Source: JBEHWX01 sp048498995 (GTDB lineage: Bacteria; Bacteroidota; Ignavibacteria; OLB7). From it: 64,000 bases of DNA. The notes under the pieces were generated by a model. That model was not told the origin of the DNA. It ran no database searches and saw nothing but the letters and a program-made list of their open reading frames with translations. The translations under genes were made by a program, and so were the position numbers. The stretch's first letter is position 1, and the number at the start of each line of letters is the position of its first letter. The stretch covers positions 42,014 to 106,013 of the forward strand of contig JBEHWX010000005.1 of assembly GCA_048498995.1 (NCBI GenBank), given 5' to 3'. Positions 33,603-41,844 of this stretch are shown piece after piece.

Positions 33603-35594
33603 TCAGGAGCCCTCCGGCTCGTCCGGCACCGTGCTTCCGTCGGGAGCCACGCGCCGGAACTCGACGCGGATCCTCCGCTTGGTTCCCTCGTCCTCCTCGC
33701 CGTCGCTGGAAACCAGCTCGCTCACGTTGCCGCTGACGGCGCGCCACTTGATCAGCCCGCGCTTCACGAGCGCCGTGTAGGCATCCACCTTCTTCTTCGA
33801 CGAGCCGGTCATGATCTGATCGAGGTACTGCATCGTGTAGAAGGCGCGCAGCCCGGCCAGCTTGAAGTTGTCGAGCGACTCGCCATGCTGCACCGTGTGC
33901 TCGGTGCCGGCGGAGTCGAGGAAGCTGGTCGGCTTCTCGTAGTAATACCCCTCGATCGGGCGCGGATCGGTGTAGGCGCGCACGGTGATCTCCAGATACT
34001 CCTGCGGCCGCGGGTTGGAGCTGTCCAGATACCGCAGATACTGCGGGAAGTAGGTCGTCGTGCAGAGCTTCGCGAACTCGGCGAACGCCGCCTCGGCCTG
34101 CTTGGCCATCTTCGCGTAGCGATCGTACATGTCCTGATCGGTCGCCACGTTGGCGATGTAGGTCTGCGTCTTCAGATCCCCCTTCGACTGCCGCTTCTTC
34201 AGATCCTCCAGCGACTTCACCGTGTTCGTCCGGTAGTAGCCGCTGACGAACATCGGCAGCCGGACGTTGTCGAAGCCGTTGACGAAATGGGGCGGCTTCG
34301 GGGGAGGCGGAGGAGGAGGCGGGGGTGGTGGTGGCGGCGGCGGGGGCGGAGGAGGCACCACGCCGAAGTTCGCCGCGTAGGTCACCACCGTGTCGATCGG
34401 GAACTGGCTCACCTGAAAGGCGCGGCGCTCGCCGAGCGAGGGCACCGTCACCTCGAAGCCGTACGCGCGGCCGCCGAGCAGCGGCAGCTCCACCGAGCGG
34501 TCGGAGGAGAGATCGAGGTCCGCCACCGTGATGCCGAGCTCCGGATCGGTCACCTTCACCTTCCCCGCCAGCGAGGTGCCGGAGAGCGTGTCCCGCAGAT
34601 CGACATGGAAGAGGGAATAATCCGGGGCGAAGATGTTCGGCGTGGCCTGGTAGATGTCGAAGCCCCCCTTCCCTCCCGGACGATCGGAGGCGAAGTAGCA
34701 GACGCGCCGCCCCACGCCGACGAAGAAGAGCTCGTTGGCCGAGGTGTTGATCCTCGGGCCGAGATTGACCGGCTCGCGCCACTCGCCGAACGGATCGCGA
34801 CGGGAGACGAAGATGTCGGCGCCTCCCATCCCTCCACGCCCGTCGGTCGAGAAATAGAGCGTGTTGCCGTCCGGCGCGATGAACGGGGAAACGTCGTTGC
34901 CGGAGGAGTTGACCTTCGGGCCGAGGTTGACCGGGGTGCCGTACGTTCCGTCGGCGCCCCGCGTGCTGACGTAGAGATCCTTCCCGCCGAGCCCCCCTTC
35001 CCGCGTCGAGCTGAAGATGATGTAGCTCCCGTCCGGCGCGATCGCCGGCTGCGACTCCCACGCGTCGGTGTTGATCGCCTCGATCGGCGCAACGTCGTGG
35101 AGCGAGCCATCCCCCTCGTCGACGTTGACCAGGAAGATATCGGCGTCGCCGGCGCTGCCGCGCCGCTTTCCGCCGGTGAGCACGCCGATCGCCGGAACGT
35201 TCATCCGGCGGAGCGCGTCGGCGTCGAGATCGAGAAGCTGCGTGGCGGCCGGCAGCGGCATGCTGAACGCGCCGTCATCCCGGCGGGTGTTCACCCCCGG
35301 ATCCTCCAGCAGAACCGGTGCTCCCCAGGAGCCCCCCTCCCGCGCGATCCGGTAGAGATCGGCGTTCCCCCCTCTGGAGCTGGTGAAGTAGAGCCAGCGT
35401 CCGTTCGGCGCCACGTACGGCGCGTACTCGTCCGCGGGGGAATTGGCCGCCTCCAGATTCACGACGGCGTAGCGGGTTTCGTCGGGATCGTGATAGCGCT
35501 GCGCCGCCAGCGGCGAGGCCGCGGCCAGCAGCGCCAGGAGCGAGAGCCCCGCGCGGACACCGGATCGACGGAAGCGGCTGATCATTGAGAGCAT
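33603..35594 (-). CDS. PD40 propeller - polyproline - OmpA-like envelope protein
   Basis: 663 residues. Signal peptide (VRAGLSLLALLAAASPLAAQ); then several PD40/TolB-like repeats (~45-320) with motifs such as APNGRWLYFTSSRGG, APDGSYIIFSSTREGGLGGKDLY and APDGNTLYFSTDGRGGMGGADIF; then a domain of ~100 residues; then exactly 19 consecutive prolines (~413-431). The C-terminal ~220 residues resemble a divergent OmpA-like peptidoglycan-binding domain (VRAYTDPRPIEG, NFKLAGLRAFYTMQYL, KRRIRVEFRRV). PD40+OmpA proteins such as PorE link T9SS or gliding components to the wall. The ATG at 35594 is 1 nt after the stop of the upstream barrel gene, with GGTGAG before it. It is the last gene of the three-gene operon 39249-33603. 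Confidence 0.82.
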   Translation of the reverse strand: MLSMISRFRRSGVRAGLSLLALLAAASPLAAQRYHDPDETRYAVVNLEAANSPADEYAPYVAPNGRWLYFTSSRGGNADLYRIAREGGSWGAPVLLEDPGVNTRRDDGAFSMPLPAATQLLDLDADALRRMNVPAIGVLTGGKRRGSAGDADIFLVNVDEGDGSLHDVAPIEAINTDAWESQPAIAPDGSYIIFSSTREGGLGGKDLYVSTRGADGTYGTPVNLGPKVNSSGNDVSPFIAPDGNTLYFSTDGRGGMGGADIFVSRRDPFGEWREPVNLGPRINTSANELFFVGVGRRVCYFASDRPGGKGGFDIYQATPNIFAPDYSLFHVDLRDTLSGTSLAGKVKVTDPELGITVADLDLSSDRSVELPLLGGRAYGFEVTVPSLGERRAFQVSQFPIDTVVTYAANFGVVPPPPPPPPPPPPPPPPPPPKPPHFVNGFDNVRLPMFVSGYYRTNTVKSLEDLKKRQSKGDLKTQTYIANVATDQDMYDRYAKMAKQAEAAFAEFAKLCTTTYFPQYLRYLDSSNPRPQEYLEITVRAYTDPRPIEGYYYEKPTSFLDSAGTEHTVQHGESLDNFKLAGLRAFYTMQYLDQIMTGSSKKKVDAYTALVKRGLIKWRAVSGNVSELVSSDGEEDEGTKRRIRVEFRRVAPDGSTVPDEPEGS

Positions 35595-35595
35595 G

Positions 35596-36486
35596 TCACT
35601 CACCGATGTAGTAAAGGATTCCGAGCATGGCCATCACCCCGCTCTGCTTCAGCTCGTCCGGAGCGTCGAGCGTGGAGGTGATCGGGAGGCTGTAGAGCAC
35701 CTCGGGGTTGATCGCGAAATCCCCGACGTCGAAGATGTAGCCGATGCCGGCGCGCGCGCTGATCGTGATCTTCTGATAGCGATCGAACGAGCCGCCGGAG
35801 CGGAGCGTGTGCTCGCTGGCGCCGTTATCGCCGTAGACATAGCCGGCGGGGCCGAGCACCCGCTCCTTGTAGTCGTAGGTGCCGCCGGTGGCCAGCCCGA
35901 CCGACGGGCCGAGCACGCCGTAGAGGCCGAGCTTCGGACTCCGGAAGCCGATCAGCAGATCGGCCGAGAGGGCGCCGAGCGTGGCGTCCACCTGCGCCTC
36001 CTGATGGAGCGTCCCGGTGGTCCCGCCCACGTCGCGGATCGGCTCGTCATCGAGCGGCGTCACGAACGTGCTGGCGCGCGACTCCCACCGGATGCGCGGC
36101 GACAGAATGAGCCAGGGGGTGACGTTGTGGAGCAGTCGGGCGCCGAAGGTGGCGCCTGAGCCGCTTCCGTCGCCGAAGAGCGCGCAGGGGAGCGTCTGGT
36201 CGGAGACACCGAAGCTCGCCTTGGCATTCCACCAGGCGTAGCCGCCGTCGATGCCGACGTAGCTCGGGAGGATCGGCTGGGGGTAGAGAATGTTGTCGCT
36301 GCCGCGTCCTCCCTGGGCGAGCGCGACGGTCGAGAGGAGCGCGATCAGCAGCGGCTGCGCGCACCACCGGAGCAGGCGGGCTCCTGAGATCTTCCGGGAG
36401 GATCTCCCCCCCGCGTGGTCGCCGGCCGCATCTCCATCATGGAGCGCTCGCCGGCCTCGGGTATATGTCGATGACATCATTTGCAT
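35596..36486 (-). CDS. Outer-membrane beta-barrel protein
   Basis: 296 residues including a long n-region; the signal peptide core is LLRWCAQPLLIALLSTVALAQ. The mature part alternates strands typical of a PF13568-like small barrel: GIDGGYAWWNAKASFGVS, TFGARLLHNVTPWLILSPRIRWE, LSADLLIGFRSPKLGLYGVLGPSVGLATGG, ITISARAGIGYIFDVGDFAINPEVLYSL, ending MLGILYYIGE. It occupies the position that PorP/SprF proteins take between T9SS cargo and PD40-OmpA genes, though I do not see PorP/SprF sequence motifs. It begins 21 bp after the VWA cargo gene and ends 1 bp before the PD40-OmpA gene. The exact start is uncertain (36486 or an internal codon). Confidence 0.75.
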   Translation of the reverse strand: MQMMSSTYTRGRRALHDGDAAGDHAGGRSSRKISGARLLRWCAQPLLIALLSTVALAQGGRGSDNILYPQPILPSYVGIDGGYAWWNAKASFGVSDQTLPCALFGDGSGSGATFGARLLHNVTPWLILSPRIRWESRASTFVTPLDDEPIRDVGGTTGTLHQEAQVDATLGALSADLLIGFRSPKLGLYGVLGPSVGLATGGTYDYKERVLGPAGYVYGDNGASEHTLRSGGSFDRYQKITISARAGIGYIFDVGDFAINPEVLYSLPITSTLDAPDELKQSGVMAMLGILYYIGE

Positions 36487-36507
36487 GGTCCGTCGATATG
36501 GTCCTGG

Positions 36508-39249
36508 TCAGCGAACGAGCTTGAGCTTGCGAAGAATGGTCTCTCCGGAGTTGGTCCGGATCACCGCGAAGTACTCCCCGGTGGCGAGCGTTTCCACCGC
36601 GATCGGCAGATCGCTCTTCCCCGCCTCGACGATCCTGGGAGCGGTCTGGAGCGCGACGGTGCCGGTCGCGTCGTAGAAGGTCACCTCCACGCGCGCGGCG
36701 TCGCTTGCCTCGATCGGCAGCGTGACGGTCCCGCCGCGCGAGAGGCTCGGCGTCAGCTCGCCGGCCGAGACCTTCGCCCCCGGGGCCAGATAGCGGATCG
36801 GCTTGCCGGAGCGGAAGCAGGTGGAGTCGAGCGCGATGATGCCGACGTTGGTCAGGCGCGCGTAGGGATTTCCGTCGGCAAAGGTGCCGGAGGTGAGCTC
36901 CACCCGCGAGCCGAGCGAATCGCCGCGGAGCACGAGGAACTCGAGCGAGCCGAGCACGTCATCCCCCGCGAAGATCTTGCCGGTGGCGACGATCCGCGCC
37001 GTGGCCCGTCCGTTGGCCATCGTGACGCTGTCGATCCGGATCTCCCCGGCGGCGCCGGAGGTCACCGGGCCGGGGGTAACGCTCCGGAGGTCGAGCATCG
37101 TCGCGTCCCACGAGATCCGGTAATCGATCTTCTCTACCTCGTATGGAGCGATCAGCGAGTCCACGTAGATCGGCATCGTGACAAGATCCCCCGGCAGGCC
37201 GATCCGCTCGTCGTCGACGCGCAGCCCCGCCCAGGCGAAACCGGCGCCGGTCAGTTGCGGCGTGTAGCCATCCTCGCCGCAGCTGTTGTAGGCGATCTTC
37301 AGCTTCGCGCTCCGGGTCCTGATCCTCGTCGGATGGAAGCAGATGGTGACGTCGGCCTGCTCCGACTCCTGAATCTGGATCGGGAAGGTCGTGGACGACT
37401 CCACCTCGAAGTCCGGGATCGGATTCCCCTGGTCGTCGGTGAAGTGGAGGTCGGCCAGCGAGGAGATGGTCGCGGTTCCCTCGCCGACGTTGGAGAGGGT
37501 GAGCATGGTGCAGGTGTCGCGGCCGACCTCGGTGGAATCGAAGCGGAGGTCGCGCGAGCCGGCCAGCTGCGGCGCGGTCACCGAGATGGCGAACGGCTCC
37601 AGGTAGGCGCCGCCGCGGCTGACGATATCGGTGATCCGCTCGAACGACTGCTGAAGTCCCTCGCAATCCTCCGCGTTGAAGGAGGCGCCGCCGGTGGTCT
37701 GCGACAGGGTCTGCAGATAATCGACCGAGCTGGCCCCCTGCCTGATGCGGATCGTGAAGATCCGGATGCCGCGGGAGACGGCCAGCGCGGCCACGGTCTT
37801 GGCGCTGGTGCTGCCGTTGTCGTCGGTGGCGTCGCCGTCGGTCAGCAGCACGATCACCCTGTTGTCGAGCCGGCTCTTCTGCAGCGTGTCGACCATGTCG
37901 CGCAGGGCGAAGCCGGTCGGCGTGCCGCCGATGGTGACGAGCGAGTTCAGGGAGTTCTGCGCCGCGATCCGGACCGGATCGGTCACGTCGGTCAGCGGGT
38001 AGAGATGTCGGACATAGGGGGTCAGATCGTTGCGCGACCTGGTCGAGTAGGCGCTGATGGCGATCTGATCCTGCAGCGAGATCGAGGGAATGTTCAGGAT
38101 GGTGTTGGCCAGGAACGCCTTTCCCTGCGTGATCGCCTCCTCGATTCGGGTCACCGGGCCGCCGGTGCAGAACATGTTGGAGTCCATGCTCCGGCTGATG
38201 TCGATCACCATGCCGAAGGCGATCGGATTCCGGTTGTTGTTGATCATCACCAGCGTGTCGCGGAGCGTTCCGCGGTTGCGGCTGTCCAGGCAGACGGTCA
38301 GCTTCTTCTCCCCGTTCGGCGGCACCGAGATCGGGAGCTCCGGCTGCGGCACCACCTTGTAGCCGCGCGAGCCATCCTTCCAGCGGAGCGAGTCGATCAC
38401 CAGCGTCGCGTTTCCCACGTTGGAGATCGTCACGTCGGTACAGACGGTTTCGCCGCAGGGGATGATCTCGTTGTTGACCGGATTGAAGCCGACCTTGCTG
38501 GCGCGAAGCACGGCGCCGGTGCCGATCAGATCGGTCGAGCCGTTCAGCGCGATCTGGAGCGTCCGGTCGCATCCGGCCGGAAGGTCGATCGGCAGCGCGT
38601 AGATGCCTCGCTCCACCGGCTTGAACTGGATGTCGATCGCGACCGAATCCCCCGGGGGAATCGTCACCGGCAGCGTGGTCGTCACGCTGAACGGAGGGGT
38701 CACCGGGAGCGCCGATGGGAAGAGGTCGTAGGGGGTTTCGCCGACGTTCCGGATCCACATCCGGAGGGTGGCGACGGCGGGAGGATTGGTCTTCGGGAAG
38801 TTCAGCACGATCGGCGAGGCGTCGAGCGCCGGGCCGATGCCCCGTCCGGTAACGCGCACCCGGAAGGTGTCGAGTCCGGTGGAGGTCCGCGCGATGATCG
38901 CCAGCGAATCGGTCACCTTCCCCCGCCGGCCCGGCCTGAAGCAGATCGGGATCTTCAGCGTATCCCGTCTGTTGACCGAGATCGGGAGGACAAAGCTCGA
39001 ATCGATCCGGAAGACGAGCGCGTCCCGCCATTTCACGCCGATCACCTGGTAGGCCGTCCCGGCGCCGCTGACGAAGTCGAAGGTCTCGCAGGAGGAGGAA
39101 TCACAGGGGGTCGGCTGGAACTCGAACAGTCCCGTCGACACTCCGATGAGTTGGGCGCGGGCCGGAGGCGCGAACAGAAGGGTAAGGAGAAGAAGCGTGG
39201 TCGCGGCGAGGTATGCGCCCGCCGAGTGCATGGAGGAACGACCGTTCAT
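36508..39249 (-). CDS. T9SS-sorted protein with a VWA domain and choice-of-anchor-D modules
   Basis: 913 residues. Signal peptide (YLAATTLLLLTLLFAPPARAQ). Modules ~30-330 are choice-of-anchor-D/HYDIN-like, each with paired cysteines (PCGETVCTDVTISNVGNATL, CDSSSCETFDF). A VWA domain follows (~335-530) with an intact MIDAS: DISRSMDS, GGTPTGFALRD and LLTDGDATDD. Another anchor-D module comes next, then a cohesin-like beta sandwich (~700-830: GLPGDLVTMPIYVDS...YRISWDATMLDL), and a T9SS type A sorting domain (VEVTFYDATGTVALQ...GEYFAVIRTNSGETILRKLKLVR). It is a predicted surface adhesin or metal-dependent binder. It is the first gene of a three-gene operon with the barrel and PD40-OmpA genes. Start chosen at 39249; ATGs at 39273 and 39231 are alternatives. 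Confidence 0.87.
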   Translation of the reverse strand: MNGRSSMHSAGAYLAATTLLLLTLLFAPPARAQLIGVSTGLFEFQPTPCDSSSCETFDFVSGAGTAYQVIGVKWRDALVFRIDSSFVLPISVNRRDTLKIPICFRPGRRGKVTDSLAIIARTSTGLDTFRVRVTGRGIGPALDASPIVLNFPKTNPPAVATLRMWIRNVGETPYDLFPSALPVTPPFSVTTTLPVTIPPGDSVAIDIQFKPVERGIYALPIDLPAGCDRTLQIALNGSTDLIGTGAVLRASKVGFNPVNNEIIPCGETVCTDVTISNVGNATLVIDSLRWKDGSRGYKVVPQPELPISVPPNGEKKLTVCLDSRNRGTLRDTLVMINNNRNPIAFGMVIDISRSMDSNMFCTGGPVTRIEEAITQGKAFLANTILNIPSISLQDQIAISAYSTRSRNDLTPYVRHLYPLTDVTDPVRIAAQNSLNSLVTIGGTPTGFALRDMVDTLQKSRLDNRVIVLLTDGDATDDNGSTSAKTVAALAVSRGIRIFTIRIRQGASSVDYLQTLSQTTGGASFNAEDCEGLQQSFERITDIVSRGGAYLEPFAISVTAPQLAGSRDLRFDSTEVGRDTCTMLTLSNVGEGTATISSLADLHFTDDQGNPIPDFEVESSTTFPIQIQESEQADVTICFHPTRIRTRSAKLKIAYNSCGEDGYTPQLTGAGFAWAGLRVDDERIGLPGDLVTMPIYVDSLIAPYEVEKIDYRISWDATMLDLRSVTPGPVTSGAAGEIRIDSVTMANGRATARIVATGKIFAGDDVLGSLEFLVLRGDSLGSRVELTSGTFADGNPYARLTNVGIIALDSTCFRSGKPIRYLAPGAKVSAGELTPSLSRGGTVTLPIEASDAARVEVTFYDATGTVALQTAPRIVEAGKSDLPIAVETLATGEYFAVIRTNSGETILRKLKLVR

Positions 39250-39660
39250 GGGATCACGCGATGAGTGATTCATCGAAAACGACGAGAAGACCTCATTGGA
39301 GCCATCCCGCCCGCCGTCACTTCCGGGGCGAGAAGATACCCAGGAGTGGATCAACCGCAAGCTCCGGCGCGAGCTTCGGAGCGCGCGTGGCCGCGAGCTC
39401 CGTCGGGGAAGACCCAAGCGATAAGACACGCTTCGGATGTGAGACCTCACAGTCGGGCCGAAGGTTCCGTCACCCGGACGAATCCGGGCGGCGCCGGCCC
39501 GACCGCGCGCACCGGGCGGTGCGGGCCCGGCGGCGCGAAGTCGTGACACGCCACCGCCGCTCCGGTTACTCCCCTTCCCGCTCGTTCCGATGTTTCTCCG
39601 GAGAGCCGGCCCCGGACCCGTCCCCGGCGGATCTCCTCCCTTTCCCGAGCTCCGAAACGA

Positions 39661-39697
39661 CGACGGCCCGCGCTCCTTCGCGGAGCGCGGGCCGTCG
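39661..39697 (-). terminator. Terminator of the metalloprotease gene
   Basis: Perfect 16-bp stem (arms 39661-39676 and 39682-39697, beginning CGACGGCCCGCG) with a 5-nt loop, 51 nt past the stop; the minus-strand sequence continues TCGTTTCGG. Confidence 0.85.
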
Positions 39698-39748
39698 ATC
39701 ATCCTGTCCGGAAGCCGTGGTGCCCGTTTTCGCGGCACCGGCCGGCAC

Positions 39749-41500
39749 TTACTTCAGCAGCACCAGGGAGCGGCTCGTGGTCTGCTCACCCTGCATCAGG
39801 CGCGCCATGTAGTAGCCGTTCGGCAGATCCTCGGCGTTGAACACCACCTGATGCTCTCCCGCCTCGTAGCGATCGCCGTCGATCAGCGACGCGACCTCGT
39901 TGCCGCGGGCATCGAAGATCTTCAGCGACACCGGGCCGGCGCTCGGCGTCGTGAAGCCGATCGTGGTCGTTCCCATGAAGGGGTTCGGCGCGCTGGTCAG
40001 CGCGAACGAGGCGGCGGAGGCGGCTCCCTGGTCGGCGACGCCGAGGGTGAGCTGCGTGGCCTTCAGCTCCACGGTCTGCGCGAAGTTGGAGGTGTTCACC
40101 ACCGCGAGCACCACCTTCTCGTACGGGCGGTAGTCGCCGATGACGTAGCTCTGGCCGGCGGCGAACTGCCTGATCTCGACGCCGTTGTTCCGGAAGCACA
40201 TCGCCATCACGGTGCAGGCGTTGTCGGAGCTGAAGTTGACCCGCATGCCGGTGGCCAGCTTCGACGAGTTGTTGAACGTCAGGTAGGTCGTCGCGTAGCG
40301 CTGGATCTGCATCGTCGTGTCGGCCGGAACGGTCGGCATGGTGTAGGCCTTCGACTTCGGGATGCCGCCGCTCTTGATCGGCAGCGTGTAGCCGAAGCGG
40401 AGGTCGTCGTTGCCGCGGAGGTAGTTGGCCACCGCGAAGTTCGAGAGCACCTCGGCGGAGCTCGACGAGCTGCCGACCTTGGCCAGCGCCTTGTCGATGC
40501 GTCCGATGCCGCTCGACTTCTCGCCGACGAGCTCATAGAGGAAGCGCTCGCCGAACTGCTCGGCCATGTAGTGCGTGAAGGTCATCGCCCGCTCGTAATC
40601 GGCGGTCACCAGCGCGCCGTCGCTCCAGCGGAACAGATCGATGTTCGTGTTCGACATGAACTGGGAGTTGCCGCGGTCCATGTAGCCGTTGAGCAGGCTT
40701 GCCTCCTCGCTGCACCCCTCGTTGTACATCGTCTCGGAATACTTGTTCCGGGTGTAATGAAGCAGGTGCTGGAACTCGTGGGCCACCGTGCTCAGCAGCG
40801 AGTTGATCCCCCCCTGCAGCCCCTCCTTCGAGTCGATGTAGAGGAGGTTCATGTTGTTGGAGGCCACATCGCCCGGCTCGAGATCCGAGCGGTAGAAGAA
40901 TCCGAGCACCGAGGCGCCGACGGTGTTGTCCTTGATGTCGGTCAGCAGGAAGTCGGTGACGCGATCGCCGAAGGTTCCGTTGACCGGCACCGGGCCGTAG
41001 ACATCGATATCGTTCTGGATGATTCCCTGCTTCGGGTTGCGCGAGGTCGACGACGTGGCCGTGTCCAGCGCGCGCGCCAGTTGGGCGATGATGCTCGGCG
41101 TGACGTTCGTCACCGTGTTATCGACCCAGATACGGGCAAACTTTCCCTCGAAGACGGAGGTGGCGTTCACCTGATCGTAGGAGTTGGTGACGCGATTGAA
41201 GACGTTGAACGTCCACTCCATGCCGCCCGAGCTCCGCTTCATCAGCGCCGGGCTCGGCATCAGATGCCGCTGCTGCATCCGCTGGTAGACATCCGGGTTC
41301 TGACGCGCCGTGTTGGCCAGCGCGACGGTTGGGTCGGTCTCATTCATGAGCGCCGTTCCGCATCCGGCCGGCTCGGCGGCCACGGGCTGCTGGGTGGACT
41401 GCTGCTGCTGGTCGATTCCTCCACCTGCATAGGCGCCAACGGTCGTGGCGACCGCGAGGGCCGAAACGATGATGGCTCGGATAGGAAGCCATGTAGTCAT
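39749..41500 (-). CDS. T9SS-sorted zinc metalloprotease
   Basis: 583 residues. Signal peptide (IRAIIVSALAVATTVGAYA), a Gln-rich start, then a catalytic domain with the zincin motif TVAHEFQHLLHYTRN (~250) and, 13-15 residues on, YNEGCSEEASLLNGY, whose Glu is a likely third metal ligand. This arrangement fits the M30 hyicolysin-like group and related secreted peptidases. The segment to ~480 is a beta-rich domain with two cysteines (NACTVMAMCFRN). The C-terminal ~80 residues are a T9SS type A sorting domain (SAPNPFMGTTTIGF, LKIFDARGNEVASLIDG, TTSRSLVLLK). It should be active at or outside the cell surface. It lies upstream of the VWA operon on the same strand, but the terminator at 39661 separates them. 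Confidence 0.87.
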   Translation of the reverse strand: MTTWLPIRAIIVSALAVATTVGAYAGGGIDQQQQSTQQPVAAEPAGCGTALMNETDPTVALANTARQNPDVYQRMQQRHLMPSPALMKRSSGGMEWTFNVFNRVTNSYDQVNATSVFEGKFARIWVDNTVTNVTPSIIAQLARALDTATSSTSRNPKQGIIQNDIDVYGPVPVNGTFGDRVTDFLLTDIKDNTVGASVLGFFYRSDLEPGDVASNNMNLLYIDSKEGLQGGINSLLSTVAHEFQHLLHYTRNKYSETMYNEGCSEEASLLNGYMDRGNSQFMSNTNIDLFRWSDGALVTADYERAMTFTHYMAEQFGERFLYELVGEKSSGIGRIDKALAKVGSSSSSAEVLSNFAVANYLRGNDDLRFGYTLPIKSGGIPKSKAYTMPTVPADTTMQIQRYATTYLTFNNSSKLATGMRVNFSSDNACTVMAMCFRNNGVEIRQFAAGQSYVIGDYRPYEKVVLAVVNTSNFAQTVELKATQLTLGVADQGAASAASFALTSAPNPFMGTTTIGFTTPSAGPVSLKIFDARGNEVASLIDGDRYEAGEHQVVFNAEDLPNGYYMARLMQGEQTTSRSLVLLK

Positions 41501-41844
41501 TGTAGCTCTGTCTCCCGTATGTATGTCGAGTATAACCTGAAATCGTTCGGAGCGTGACCGGCGCGCGGTCTCATCGGGGAAGGGGGAAGAACGCCTCCAT
41601 GGAGGCTGAGGGGTGAGCGGTATTCACTCGTTTCTCGGTTCATCCCTATTGAAGGACGAAGGGGATTCTAATTGCAGATCCCGATCATCTTTCCTCTCCG
41701 TAGTTCAACCTCATAGACACGGCATTCCTCCCGCGCCTGTCACTTCGTATCATGTGGATACATGTAGGCTCTCGGCGCCCGCGGCGCCCCGTGGCATGCC
41801 GCGGCACGCCGGGCCTCTTCCCTCTCATTCATCTTCCCGCGGCC
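41501..41844. promoter_or_regulatory. Divergent intergenic region with a 14-bp palindrome
   Basis: 344 bp between the metalloprotease and the flavoprotein fusion. It contains the perfect palindrome GCCTCCATGGAGGC (41593-41606), a possible repressor site. No promoter boxes stand out and no gene is recognised. Confidence 0.3.
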
